A stretch of 64,000 nt of DNA, taken from NCBI RefSeq assembly GCF_000002235.5, contig NW_022145605.1, positions 32,425,774-32,489,773 on the forward strand, read 5' to 3'. Under the pieces are notes generated by a model. It was given only the letters and a program-made list of their open reading frames with translations, was not told where the DNA came from and searched no databases. This document shows positions 37,601 through 52,600 of this stretch, one piece after another. The position numbers were made by a program, and so were the translations under genes. Each line of letters opens with the position of its first letter. Positions within the stretch are counted from its first letter, which is position 1. Origin of the DNA: Strongylocentrotus purpuratus. Its lineage: Eukaryota; Echinodermata; Echinoidea; Camarodonta; Strongylocentrotidae.

Positions 37601-40600
37601 GACAGATGTGTTTTTTCTAACTGGTCTATGGAAGTCATTGCTGGGCGCCCTTTGGTGCGTTTGCCCCTTGAGGGCTCCCAGAAGAGCATTTGTGAAATGA
37701 TTTCACTCTTGCTCCTCAAGCAAAGACCACTGAATCGGAGGTGGCGGTCTCTCAGTCTGTCTGCGATCGGTGTAATGTCCCTATACAACTCTGTGTTTGT
37801 CATAATGGTCCTTCCAGCTGACATTTAGTGCTGTTCTCAAGAGTCTTTTATAGCTACCATCAAGTTGTTTTTCTAGGCTATTCGTCAATGTCCAGGATTC
37901 TGATCCATAGAGCAGTACAGTTTCCACTGAAGCCCTAATAAAAAAAGGACTTTCAGTATACCGTGGTTTGATTTCCAAATGGCTGTCAGCTTGTTCAAAG
38001 CCATCCAGGCTCTCGCCTTTCGGATATTCAGAACTTGTTTTGACTGATCAACCCACGAGCCAAGGTACTGAAAGTCTTGGACCTGCTTCAACTTTGTCCT
38101 GTCAGCAGTACAAATCTCGCCTTCACGGAGGTTGTACATCATGAATTCTGTCTAGTACTATTTATTTGTAGACCGACTTGGCTTCCTGCAGACTCTCCTT
38201 GTTCTAAGAGCTTCTGTGCCTTTTCCAGATTGTCTGAAATCAGTGCAATATCATCAGTAAAGTCGGCATCTGTGATCATTACAGTGGGATATCTGCTACT
38301 TTTCCTTTCCTTTAGGGTAAAGCCTAGATCCTCAAACCCTTCAGTAGCCATTCTTAGAGCATAATCCAATGCCAAGATGAAAAGGTATGGTGCTAAGGTA
38401 TCTCCTCGAAGCACTCCTGCTAAGATGGTAAAGGAGTTAGTCTCTCCATCTGGTAAACGGATTTGAGCTGTGGTATATTTGTACATCGCCCCTACTGCTG
38501 TAACTATGGCCTGTGGTATTCCGTAGGCTCTTAAGATCTCTATCATTATCTAACTATTGATTGAATCGAAGGCCCTTAAAATCCACGAACGTAAGCACTG
38601 CTGTCAGATGTTTTGCTTTAATACCTTCAACCAGTCTTCACAAAGTTAGAATTTGCGCTACTGTAGATCTTCCTGGACGGAATCCATTCTGGTTCTTGCG
38701 GAGAAAGGATTCCAGTTGACAACGAATACTAGTCAAAAGCATTTTGTTTAATACTTTTGCAGGGGTCAGTGCATCAGAGTAATAATATACTTGGGTCAGT
38801 GCTATACCATGGTTGTTTTGAGGGGTACTGAGATCTACTTTTTGGGGTACAGGGATGATTATGCTCCTAGACCACAAGTCTGGTTTCTCACCATGGATAA
38901 GCGTTCTGTTACATACTTCCAAAAGCTGTTGGTCAAGGGCACCAGGCTTCCATACCTCTGCTGGGATTCCATCCACACCTGGCCATTTTTTATTGGAGAG
39001 GGAGGGGACTGCCACTTTGAGTTCTCCAATGGTAAATTTGCTTGTTTTGATTGGGAGTGTCTCTTGGACCATCTTTCTTACTGGGTTGTTGTTATCTGGT
39101 GGAGCAAGGTTGACCAAGAAGATTAGAAAAGTGATCTTTCCACTGGTTTAGTCTCTCTTGGGGTGTTTTACCTCTAAGCTGATCCACTGAGGTCGAGGGC
39201 TTTCCAGTGATCTCTTTCACAATATCCGATACTTTTCTAGTCTGCTGTTGGACTACACCAATCTCGATCTCAGTGCATTGTTGAGCTATGTAATTTGACT
39301 GCTCTTCATCGTATGTATCCTTGAGATCTTGGCTTTGTCAAGTGTTTCTGCATGTTAGGCAGTTGGTGCGCCATTCTTGTTATTGTATGCTTCCTTTAAA
39401 GGCATTTCCGTTTCTCCCTGATCTTTTCGTTTTCCCATTGCACCCGTTTCTTCTTGCCATTTCTCTTTGGTACGTATTTCGTGGCTGCTCCTTCGTGTGC
39501 TTCCATAAGTGCGGAGTAGATATCATTCGCTGTATGATTCTCGATACCCTGATACAATGCTTCAAATCTGTTGTTTACCTCCACTGTATATGCTTCCTTG
39601 ATACTACAGTCTGGTTTAAAGCGCTGCCAGTCATGAGGAAGATTTGATTTGGCTTTTACCTAATGCTTGTTGCTTCTCAAGCCTAGTTGCGTTCTGGTGG
39701 AGACAATTCGATGGTCTGAGTTCAAAGGGCCAAAATAGTTGTAAGCTTGACAGTCGTTCACACTTCAATAGGATATAGTCTAGTTGTGCCTGGCTCTAAT
39801 TTGGGTATGTAAATGTCCACGTCTTTTCTTTGGCTTTTTGAAAGCAATCAGGTCACATTCGAATGTCATGTTCAGCAAGTACTGCCCATTTCTGTTAGTT
39901 CTATTGCCAAAAGTAAAACCCTTGCTGTCTGCAGAGCTAACCTGTGCATTCATGTCACCACAGATAATCTTCATGTTGTGCAGAGGGATCTTTTTAATGA
40001 CATCAGACAGTAAGCTATAGAAATTTACAGCTTCATTTTCTGGGGAACAATTGATTGGACTTTAGCAGGTGATAACAGTTGGAGATGAATTTCCACTGAA
40101 CTTGGCTAGAAGTATACCTTTTCAAGGTATTACAGTGACTTATAAGCAAAAGGACTCATAAATATACCGACCCCTCCGAATGTGCTGTTCACTGTATTAT
40201 TGGTGCCTGAAGACATTTTCTTCAGCTTTTCTTCAGCTAGTGCTGTGAGTTCTCCTTCTCCTTTGGTTTGAGGGACCGGACATTAAAACTCGATATTAGA
40301 GTTGCTGCTTTGCAATCTATGAGTTTATTTCAAGATTTGGATTTGGAACCAGTATTCAATTTTCCGACCTCAGCCTGGTTCGTCACTGGGGGACGCGGTT
40401 TTTGTTCAACCCGGCAGGTATCCGTTTTTGTTGGTTCGTCTCATCATTTCAGTGTTTCTTAGCGTTCTAATAAGAATAAATTCAAAGTATAGCAACGATA
40501 GAGGCTCGCTACACCATCCATGCAAGGCAGGGGAGGTGGATTTTCTCTGAGCTACTTAAAAGGGGTTACCTATATACAGAGCCGCATACCACTAAAGTAG

Positions 40601-43600
40601 ATGTATATAACAATAATCATCTTATGGTGTAAACATACATTATTTTATGAAATAAAAGCATCCTTAAAGTATATCAATGACCATTGTTTTAGATAACTCT
40701 CCAATCAAACAATTGGTGTGGTTAAATTATATTCTAATCCGTACCCAAGGTCTCAGCTAATCGCTCTGCAGCTACAGCAACCGTACAGCTATAAAAACTT
40801 CCTCTATAGCTCCCAAGATCGCAATGTTGACCTGATAACCCCAAAGTGCCCCTTTCCCTGTTAAAGTACTGCCCCTTCTCTTCTTGCCCATTTTTACTTT
40901 GACACGAGCACCTTTTCTTTATAACGGTCCTTTTCTCTTCTGATGCATACTTTTCCTTTCTCCATAACATGCGCCCCTAATTCAAAGCGAATGAGAGCCC
41001 CTTTTCTTAAATTTTCCTTAAAGCTCGCACGCTACGCTCCCTCGCATTTATAGTTGTTACAATTATGTTACTTATAAAAGAACTTTTCAGTCTTTCTTCA
41101 TTAGATTATGCCTAAAACTCATCAGGGTTTGCTTTTTGTCCTCTTTATAAGATGTAATTTTAAAAAATGAATTTTCAGACCATCACACCCAAAGTATGTT
41201 ACTTCAGCCGTATCTTAAGCCAGGTAAAAAGAGAAACAAATATTGATGTCATCCTTGGTAGTGTAATCACAATCGAGACAATGTAGGGGTATAATATATT
41301 AATGTCTAAAATGTTATAAGTGCAGTTTAAGATTTTCCTTTGTAGGTGTCCTTTTTTTTTTATTCCAGCAGTGCCCTTTGTGTTGGTGCCCCCCCCCCCC
41401 TAACACACTTTGGAAGACGCTCCGCCGCCCCTGCCTCGTTTACCCATTTATTGACTGACCGATGAGAAGTCCATGATAGTGCACAACTATCAATACCCAT
41501 AACAAACCAATACATTCTAACAAAATCCTACAAACTATACAGTTTCATGGGCGCCACCATCTTTTATCCGAGCACCCCTCCCTAGAAAAAATCCTAAGGG
41601 AATTTAATGTGTCAGTTTGTGTAAACAAAGATATGTAAGTTGAATTTCAAAGAGGATGGCACGGGCCTGAATCCGCCAGTGCTACATAAATTTCGTATAT
41701 TTTGTGCATCATTCTTTTCTTTTTTCTTCACCCCGGTACGGTCACAGATGCAACCTAGCACCTTTATTGCCGTTCAAGGTAGACGCCGGGATGAAAAGTA
41801 ATTTGACAACGATGAATCCTAGTATGGTGCTTGGACGGTAAGATTTATATTGTTTCAACTTATCTTGTTATGCCTCGGCCACAGAAGGTTGTGCCGGAGG
41901 CAATATGTTTTCGGGTTGTCCGTCCCACTTCTCTTGACCGCAATAACTCGTAAACCCATTGAACGGATTTTAACCAAATTTGGACCAAGTGTGTAAAAGA
42001 CGGTACTGATTAGATTGTGGGTGTAATTAGTCAACGGTCACATGACCTACATTTTCTTCTCTCTCGCAGAACCTTTTCTCATTTCCCCCTCGTTCTTTCT
42101 CTCTCTCTCTATCTCTCTCTCTCTCTTTCTCTTGGTCCTATTTGATCTCTTCCCCCATTTAGCCAAGTTACAAGAAGTACATTTTCTTTCTTTCTCTCTA
42201 TATTACTCTCTCTGTAATTTACTCTCTCTCTCTCTCTCTCCCTCTCTTTCTCACTTCAGTCGCAATGTCGTATTAAATGTTCTTCTATTGACACCCCTAT
42301 ATATAAATCATTTGTCATTCGACCCAGCTACAAAGCACTCAAGAAGACGCATAGCATCAAGCAGTACAACGAGGATATTTCGCAATATGATGGCATGTTA
42401 TGGAACCCCTGTTTCGCATACGAAGGCAACGGGCAGCCCACTCTGAAAGCCTTTTTAAGTTTTAAAGGAAAGAAACCGAAGATGGTGTGTGGCAATCCTC
42501 AGCACTTCAAGTCTGTGTTGAACTTCTGGCAGGAGAAAGAGCTCACCAACAAAATATCTACAGGTGGGTATTACATCAAAAGACGCCATCATCGGTGATT
42601 TGATTTGATTTGATTCGATTCGTCAGGTATAAAACTCATTCGAACGATTCCATTAAACATGTGTCGTACGATGTCATTGTGCCATTTCACGTTTCATTTC
42701 ATCCGAAAATGAAAATCTCTGATATGACCACTGACATTTAGATCTTTCGGAGGCTGACGTACGTTATGGAATTGTTATACCCAGATTATTTAAATTTCTG
42801 AACGAAAGCAACAATGGAAAGACATCATAATGACACACCATAAGAAAGTGCAAGTAAGAAAGTATTAAAGTCAAGCACAACTTAAGCAGTATACAAATGG
42901 AAAATACAATTTTCTTCGTTCAAAATACCAATATTTCTAGATATTATTTTACAAACATTATTAACATGCAGCGTCCATTTAAGTTTATCATGTACTATCA
43001 TTCTCAGGCACTTCGCAGAAGAGACTTTTTGTATGATAGTATTATCAGGTACAATATTTACTGGTGATTTATCAATAATTATAACTAAAGAGCATTGGAT
43101 TTTTGTAAATTCAATAAAAATTTATTTGCCTGATCCAGTCATAACCTACTGAGCAAACTTGAGCGGGGCTGATCGAGGGTGGAAAAAACCGGCAGCAATT
43201 CCATCACTTTTGATAGCAGATAAGTCAATTCTGTAACCATTTTTTGAAAGTAAATATAAATTATTAGGAAGATTGTAACATTCCCTTTGCAATGATGCCA
43301 ACATTATTAAGGTTCCAAGCATTTTTAAACCTTCACTCTGAAGAAGAAAAAAAAATCCTTTCATCTTTCCCCTTTTCGTTTCTCAAAAGTATCGTTTTAT
43401 ATCAAGCTCCAAAAGTCATTTGTAACAATATCATCAATATTTTTATCCAAATTGGTTTTTAACAAGGTACCAATATTAAGATCAATATCTACATTATAGA
43501 CATGCTTTATCAAACCATCGATTTTTCAAAAAAGGGAATAATCATTTCACATTTCAAAAAAGCATGAAATAAATCTTCTTTACAGCCACATGTTTGATAT

Positions 43601-46600
43601 TTATCGGAATTACTAAATCCCAATAAAATGATTAAAATGATTTTATTTCTCATGCAAAACATAATACAAGAATAATTATATCACAAAAAAATATGCAATG
43701 AAACGACGAAATATAATTTGATTTATTGGTTTCTGCATCTTTTTTCTTTTTTCATCATACATTTTCATGAACATAATATGGTTTGATACAATATTTCAAG
43801 TGTATATAATTTTATACAGATAATAAATGAAATTAAACACATATATTGAATTTAAACAAATATATTGAATGTATAATTAACATACATTAGATGCAGGAAA
43901 GTGGAAAAGAAAGCACGAGAAAAGAGGAACTAACTTGAAGCAGAGCTTGCTGAGGTGTTAACATGAACAAAGTATGCTTAGAAATTGATTTAAAAAAAAA
44001 TTTAATGTAGCTAAGAACTGAACGATTTCAAAAGCTCTATGAAAAGGAAATTAGATCAGTAGAATGAGGGAGAAAGAAATTGAGAAAGAGATTGAGCCGA
44101 GAGTCAAACAAACCAAGATCGTGACACGTCTTCCACAGATCTGGAGAATTATTTACTGTTTTTTTTTACATCAAGAAAGCGGTGAGGGATATTTTTGAGA
44201 CGATATATTTTAATTTAATAGTGTACATTGAAAAGAAATAATTTCAGAGGATTTTGACAAACAGACCGAACGAAAAAATGAGTCAGAGTGGTAGCTCGAC
44301 TCCGCTTGCCGGACCTAGCGCCACGTATGCAGGAGCCACGACCATTCGATAAAAGGGTATGCAAATCAGACTATTACTCAGGTGATTGCAGTCACTTAAG
44401 TCGATTCGACAACTAATGGTCGTTATTTTCCCAGTAAAAGCCATTTTCAAGCGCTTTCGTTTTGAGGGAAGTTTTAAATTAGTATTGTATTTCAAATGCC
44501 GTTGAAATTTAACCTTTTCATTTGTTGGGGCCTGCAAATGGGACATAGTACCTTTAAGGGTGAAAGAAAAAAAGAAAATTATCTTTATTATTATTATTAT
44601 CATTATTATTATACAAATAATGCACTGTTGTGAGTGTGTTAGCGCAGGGCCAGTGCACGAAGTTTAGTCAGTGCCCGTAGTGATAATGCACGCACCCGCA
44701 GGACAAGTGCGTTATCGATATCACAAGGACTAAACTGAATGCACTGAAACTGCCCTAACGCACGAGAAAATTCATACGAGGTCGGACGGCAGTAACGTTA
44801 ATAACGACGGTATAATTAGTTCATCTTAATAGTCAAACATTCAATTTTTGATCATCGCCATACCGACCAATTTTCAAATTTAGACAAGGTCTTCTGTTCT
44901 TGTTTGCTCAGATCAAACACTTTTCTGTCTGGAGTCATCCTACAACCTTTGAACCAGGGTGAATCGCTAAGATACTTGTACGGCTTCACATCTCGTTTCT
45001 CATGGAGATGAGGTAGTGCTCTACAGAAGATTGTAGGGCGTGTCGGGAAGGTGAGCACCACTTCTCCTTGACTTCGCCAGTCCTGGAACCTGCGATAGGC
45101 CTCGTCGTCTTTGTCGAGGCGATTTAGGTAGTCCGCTAAGTCATCAATGGATTTGAAGTCGCTGAAATGAATGTAGGAGTTCGGAGGCGCCACCGCCTGG
45201 TAAGATTCCTTCCGCGAGCCAACTACGACCGGCACCGTGCCGTAGGACAGCGACTGGAGCCAGAACTTTTCCGTGATGTAGTCTTTACACTCAGAATTGG
45301 GAATGGCCAAGTAGAATTTATAGCGTGCCATAAGTTTGTTGCATTCTTCGGATCGTAATGGGAGGCACTCTTTCCGACCACATTTACCATAGTCATCGAG
45401 TGGGAGCATATCCCTCATTTGACTGATGAATTCCGTACGTGGCCAAAACGCTTTGCAGTTGCTGGCCATCCACGCTATCATGCCTTCCTTTCCCAAGAGT
45501 GGATCTTGGAAATGGGCTCCAAAGTCTGGTTGGAGCTCGCATGAACACCTGTTGTGTGAAAGGGCCTGTAGTAACCAAAAGGAACGACTATTTCTGAATC
45601 CAAATCATAGGTCATAAGGACATGATACTTGAGGCGCATAAGGTCGAGATCTCTGGTCCACCTAAGCACACGTAGCGGCGGCTCCGTGCTGAAATATATC
45701 CACGTCTGACCTGTAGCCGGTCGCAATTCCAACAACTTCTTGAATTGTTCTCTCCCTTCCCCGCGGAACTCCGTGGGAACCAATCCAAAGACAACCGCGT
45801 CTTTCCCCTCAAGATAGTCCACATTACCACCCATGGTGAGGACGATGTCACAGTCGTACCCCTCAGAAACACAATCGATGCCCGCAGCATTTAGAGGTAG
45901 ATTGCTCTTTCGGAAAATGTCCATGTATTCCTTCAGTTCTGGTATGTGACGCATTTCTCTGTCGCTGCCAAATATATGTACCTTTTTGACACATCCTCTT
46001 CTGGCAAAAAGCGATTGGGGGGATGAATCATCCTCTATTTTCTCAACTACCAACATCGGAACCTCGGCACGTCTGCGAACTGGGTGTGTCTGCAAACCAC
46101 ACAAAATTCCAACGATGATAGTTAGGGCTCCTACAAATGTCACCAGGAAGAGCGATGTCTGTAAATAAATATTGAAAGAGAAGAGTATATCATTATCCCT
46201 ATTTGCTTTCAATTAGTTTCTATAGTTACAAGACGTGGGTTGTCCTTCTCTTCCGCTCTGTATAAGTATACCTTTATTCATTTATTTATTTCTGATACAT
46301 ATACAGGGTACGTAGCTTATATATTTTCACCAATAGTGGTGGTTTTATGGGGCCTGTTAGGTAACAACAAATTGCAATAAAAATCATGAATATAAACTCA
46401 TCAAAACAACAAAACACAAAAGAGAGTATTAAAGTATATAAGTATGCATTTACGCTTTCGTATCGTCGTATAGTAAAAAAAAAATGCTAAACACTACCCA
46501 AAAAAAGGCTCTAAAAAGATTTCATGGTATTTTAGGGGTAATGCATGGTATTTTTGGGGTAAGGCATGGTATTTGGGGGGTTAGGCATGGTATTTGGGGG

Positions 46601-49600
46601 TAATGCATGGTATTTGGGGGGGGCGGTAATGCATGGTATTTGTGGGTAAATTATAAGCATGGTATTTAGGGGCAATGCATGGTATTTGGGAGTAATGCAT
46701 GGTATTTGGGGTTAACGCATGGCATTTAGGGGGAATGCATGGTATTTGGGGGTAATGCATGGCATTTAGGGGTAATGCATGGTATTTGGGGGGGGGTAAT
46801 GCATGGTATTTGGGGTAATGCATGATATTCGGGGTAACGCATGGTATTCGGGGTAATGCATGGTATTTGGGGGTAATGCATGGTATTTGGGGGTAATGCA
46901 TGGTATTGGGGGGGGGGTAATGCATGGTATTTGGGGGGTAATGCATGGCATTCAGGGGTAATGCATGGTATTTGGGGTAAATTATAAGCATGGTATTTAG
47001 GGGTAATGCATGGTATTTGGGGTAATGCATGGTATTGGGGGGGGGGGTAATGCATGGTATTGGGGGGGTAATGCATGGCATTCAGGGGGTAATTCATGGT
47101 ATTTGGGGGTAAATTATGAGCATGGTATTTAGGGGTAATGCATGGTATTTGGGAGTAATGCATGGTATTTGGGGTAATGCATGGTATTGGGGGGGGGGGG
47201 GTAATGCATGGTATTTGGGGGGGGGGGGGGGTAATGCATGGTATTTGGGGGTAAATTATAAGCATGGTATTTAGGGGTAATGCATGGTATTCGGGGGTAA
47301 TGCATGGCATTTAGGGGTAATGCATGGTATTTGGGGGTAATGCATGGCATTTAGGGGTAATGCATGATATTTGGGTACAATGCATGGTATTTAGTAGTCC
47401 AGATTCAGTCCGTTCGTTCTTTTTATCCCCCACACACAGCGCGGTCTCTCCACTGATCGCGCAATCCCCAAATTTCCGATTCAGTCCGTTCGTTCTTTTT
47501 ATCCCCCACACACAGCGCGGTCTCTCCACTGATCGCGCAATATTTAGAGGAATGGCTAGGTCTACTTTCAACGTTGAGGGTGTGTTATTTTATCAGCTGA
47601 TTGGGTGCGCTAAACGAAAACGGTACAGAGGCTGGACTAGGTATTTAGTGGTAATGCATGGTATTTGGGGGGGGGGGTAATGCATGGTATTTGGGGGTAA
47701 TGCATGATATTCGGGGGTAACGCATGGTATTCGGGGGTAATGCATGGTATTCGGGGTAATGCATGGTATTTGGGGGTAATGCATGGTATTTGGGGGTAAT
47801 GCATCTTTGCTACAAATTATCTAAATCGAAAATGCTTAGGAATAAGATACGGGTGGATACACGAGTATTTTTACTATAAATCTTATTTTGGGATCAAAAT
47901 TTGATAAATGTAAACAAATCTAGATTTTTAATTTTTTGATCGAGTATAAATTTTCCGATTAAAAAATCTCAACTGATATAGTTTTAATTATGAGTTTGGT
48001 CTAATAAACCTGATATAACACACACACATGTAATGGGCAATGAACCATAAAAGTGTGATATACTCAGAATATTGGGTCATAAAAACTAATTATATTTCAA
48101 AGTTTTTGACATACCATAAATCTGTCCATTGAAGCTCTTTTTCTGTCACACACAAGAAAGAATTGATCAGATAATGTGATGGCCAAGTCATTATGTTATT
48201 CCAAATGAACTGATGTCGTTTTACAGTATGCGCATTTGGAGTGGAGATATACACTGTACAGGTACCGTTTATAACTATGGCGATTCCCACTAATTAGCAG
48301 TATAAGTCCATGTGGCAATACTGAAAAGGCACACACCACCTGTGATAAGATCTTTGATATAGTTAGGACCCGTCCCTGAATGATCCCTAGCGTACCCGGA
48401 CACCTACCCCCTGTACATCCACCTCCCCGATAACCACCCCAGTCAACTACCCCCTATGATAAAAATCTCCTTTTTCCCTTTGTCTCTGCTGTACATGTAC
48501 GTTGCATCAAGTACAAAGCCCGGATCATGCTACAGCATTTTTCGAAAATCGTTTAATGAACCTCTTGCAACAGATTTAATTTAATACATATCATGTTGCC
48601 CCCACATTACTGATTAACATAATATTGTAATTTTTGAGTAGAGTTTTCGTGCAATCTATCTCCTTATATTATCTCACTTTCTTTTTCCTGTTCCTTTTCC
48701 TCTCCCCTCGCACTCAGCTTATCTCTTACCAATCTCCCCTCCCCGTAGCTACACCACTGTTAGCATATGGGCTGAGTGAGTGAGAAAGTATTCAGAATGA
48801 ATCGCCGTTGTTAAACAGATGAACCTCCTTTTGTTTGCTATGCTCATACGACATCTTCTCGCTCCTGAATGCTCGCATTGTTCAGCATTGTGAACACAAG
48901 GAATTATACTCCACACGAACGAGTCTTATGTAGGTTTCTATAGTGGACGTACAGCAATGACATTATTCATACCCTTACCAAGTATTGTAATTTGTTAAGA
49001 ATGTGAAAAATCGATTAGTCCCGATTTATGTTTCTTAAGAATGTGACATAACAAAACTAACTAAATCTAAACATATTCAACAATTAGGCCCTAACAAAGT
49101 GCAGTCCACTGTCAACCTTTCATTCTCGAGTTAAGAAAATGTTGTTTTTTTACAAGGGGTATGAATAATTAAGTTGTTAACTGTATACACGATTTTCTTT
49201 TTTCCAAAAAATCGTATTCCGAAATGTATGTGAGCCTGTTCAACACGAATAAAAAAGATATTTTTAGTACAATGTGTCGTGACCAAGGCCAGCAACGGTT
49301 CTGAATGAGGCCTGGGTGATCATCAATAGGATGTGTGCATGAAGCAGTTTCAATATGGCTGCACTTGGCTCCAAATACATAGATAGCAAAGCAAAAAATT
49401 GAAAGTCTAGAACCTCTCAACAAGTTGCATTGAGTCCTTCAAAAATTGTCCAAAGTAATCCAGAGGGTATACTTGGTAGATGTGTGTGTTTATAGACACA
49501 CCAATATCCACCACAACCTCACAAATTAAGCATACAAGTCAAGAGGAGAGGAGCTGCTCACATGCTGAACGCTCACTCATTCATACAGAGAAATACAGGA

Positions 49601-52600
49601 AGAGAAAAAAACCAAAAAAAGAAGATTGTCTAAAGTTCCCTTCATTCACATGATATGATACATTTTAAGTGAAATTTTGCCATCAAATTGGCTTGGGGAT
49701 ATTATATTAAATAACATGAACATGATGAGCATCGGACATTGGAGAAGCGGATCGCGAGACCTAAGCTAAATTTTGCTGTGGTCTTTGCTTCCACTCTCGT
49801 CCAACACTTTTGAATTAAATACGTCAGTACAATTATACAATGGCAGAGGAAATCGAATAATAAATGACTTTCTAGTTTTAATACTCACCTTAGATTTTTG
49901 AAAGATGGTCTTCATACTTTTGCTGCATGTATGCAACGTGTCATCAATGGGTGTATCTGGTCTAGTAAGCATATCACTGTAGTCACACTCTATAATAATC
50001 CAGCAAGAATAATTGTTTTTGTTCACAGAAATTAAACAGTAAGAAGGAGAAAGAGAGAGGTAGGGCCGATCACAAAGAGTCAAATGTCGGGAGTGGCTGT
50101 TTTGGGTACCCGGTTGTATGCAGTGCTAATGCCAGTGCAAGTACATGTATAGACAAATCCGATTAGCCAAGGCCCCAAGCTCTATGGCCCGAATTCACAA
50201 AGCAAGGTTTGAGCTCAGACCAAGGTTTGAGCTCAAACCTCCTTTTGTTTCGCCAAACCTCCTTTTGTTCTTTACAAACCAGGTTTGTAAAAAAAACGCG
50301 TAAAGCGCGTCATATGACGTACGAAAACCAAGGTTTGTCGACCATGAACCTCCTTTGTGAATTCGGGCCTATATCTCCAAAGCTATAGTCCACGCATCGA
50401 TCCCTTTCCATCGCATCTACCCAATAGGGCAATACACTATGAACATGACAGACAAAGAAAGCGGACAAAATATACAGTTCCTCAGGTAGACAAAGGAACA
50501 TCCCTTCACTGCTATTATGTAAAATGGTGAATGTGCATGTGACACCTGTTCTACACATTTTTACATAATAGCAGTGAAGGGATGTTCCTTGGCTTTGTCT
50601 ACCTGTTTTGTCCGCTTTGTCTGTAATGTTCATAGTGATAAGGGAGTTTACAGATACAATCTGCGCATGGGCAGATAAAGGTCATTTGTACCAAAAAGGT
50701 AAAACCCACAGAGATGAATACTGGATATGCGCTCATGAAAGTTATGTAACATTATTAATTTATGCACTAACGGTACATTCTATGATACGCAGGTGGAAGT
50801 ATTCTTTTCAAGAGGGCAAACAATAGGTATTCATGAAGCACATCTAGGACTTTGCCAGTTATTATTCTAATATGCTCAAAGTGGAACTTCTCCATGTGTA
50901 AAAGATCTGTGGATATTTGGGGTCATTTGTACCATGTGCTATCTGTAAACTCCCTTATACCTCAGTTTTGAACGAATGCATGTAGCCCATTTCCTGTTCA
51001 TGTATTTTAAAGTTTAATGACATACAAGTAATGTAATGGCCAAAGTCTAATTCAATCGGACTGAAAAGGGGAATTTCCAGGATCATATTTTAAAAGAAAG
51101 ATTAGAATTAAGATGTAAATAGTCAGAGTATAAATGCTTGTGCTCCTAAATTTAAGGGAACTAACGAAATGCTACAATTTTTTGGTTAAATTAGGCCGAT
51201 ATTCGGAGGTCACTATTTTCAACTAATGAAACTCAGTTAAATCACTCCATTGATGTTAAAAACTACATGTAAAATACAATGTCTTTTTTAAGTTATCCTA
51301 TTCGTCATAAATCAATCCCCACTGTTAATTTAAAGAGGCTACAACAGAGCCATATATGCACAAACATTAATAAGGAAGTTAAGTCTTTTGTCAACTCTGT
51401 TTTGCTGTCAGGCAACCAGCTTAAACGAATTCGTTTAATCAAATTATGGAAATTAAAGCATTACTTTAAACAAACAGTAATTTGTTATTCCTGGCTCATT
51501 TTTCCTGATTGAGGTGTCATAATTATGAAAGGGCAGAAAATTAACTTTGAAATTTGATTTTTCTCTTTGAAATTCAGATATCGCACGCCAAATTACTTTT
51601 TGGTACCCTCTCTTCATATTGTTCTTAATCACTCATGCGTAGCATTTGCATCATATGAGCTGCATCAAATGAAAGGGGAGGATCTAAGCTTTACAAATAT
51701 GTGTCATTTATTAATTATAATTGTGATTTAATTATGATTAAATATCGATAATTCTCGGTTACGTTTTTTCTGGGACGCACTGTATATACTCAATACTTAC
51801 GATAATATATTGAAGAAGACTTTGACATTATCGAACATTATTTCCTTACATGTTAACTGGTATCAAAAGCAACTTGAAAGTAACACCTAGGTTTATGCTA
51901 CATCAATTAGCTTTGAAAACTAGCGAACTAGCTAGGAAATGAAGTTATATTCAAGTAAAGGTAAAATCAATGGATGGGGTGCTAGGCTGGATGTAGTAAA
52001 TTTAGGTGTTTGTTTCAAAATAGTAGAAAATGATATTTCCATATGTTTCGTACACAAATCACAAAAATGAGCGATTTACGGGCTGACATGCAAAGACAAA
52101 AGGTCACGTGACTTTGTAACTAACTATACGTCCGATTTTCAAAATATTGTTTTTAAAAATGCGTTAGACTCGAAAGAAAAAAGTCATGAAAGGAAAACTT
52201 TATATCTGCCGGGGTTCTGGAGAAGTCGCTAAATTACTACATGGGGTTCAAATTGAACCCCCCCCCCCCCCCGGTTGACATAGGGTTAAAAGTAACTTGA
52301 AGACAGGGCATGTCGAATAATACTTGGAATAAGTCCCTAAAGTCATGTAAAAGGGGCACTTTTCCCATGTAAAAGGGGCACTGTGCCCCCCCCCCCTGCC
52401 CCCCGGGAGCGCCCTGGCTGCATAAGCCACGAATGGCACTAATCACCACTGACCAACTTCTTAAAAATATAATGACTGTTGTTACATGACTCTGGTTTCT
52501 ACTTTTCAAGCATTGCCTATTTTGTTTGTATATATTTCTTATTATCTGCAGGTTTCTACTTGGCAACCACAGCCATTCAGCTTTGTGATGAAGTCCAACT

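Larger units (their letters stand above)
46161..49888 (-). other. Fucosyltransferase intron
   Basis: Donor GTGAGT (reverse strand, 49888-49883) and acceptor near 46160. Contains the G-rich minisatellite 46540-47807 and otherwise plain AT-rich sequence. Frames at 48090-48290 and 49169-49423 show no domain. Confidence 0.65.

Noticed and set aside
38077-39647. Plus-strand frames of 95-111 codons
   Set aside because: Shadows of the RTE-type reverse transcriptase on the minus strand.
46581-47350. Minus-strand frames of up to 194 codons with Pro/His/Tyr repeats
   Set aside because: They follow the minisatellite unit exactly and exist because the unit has no stop codon; no domain, signal or splice context.
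52200-52440. Further hAT-type element at the C runs
   Set aside because: Only a possible terminus (gggagcgccctgg); no second end or target duplication found.
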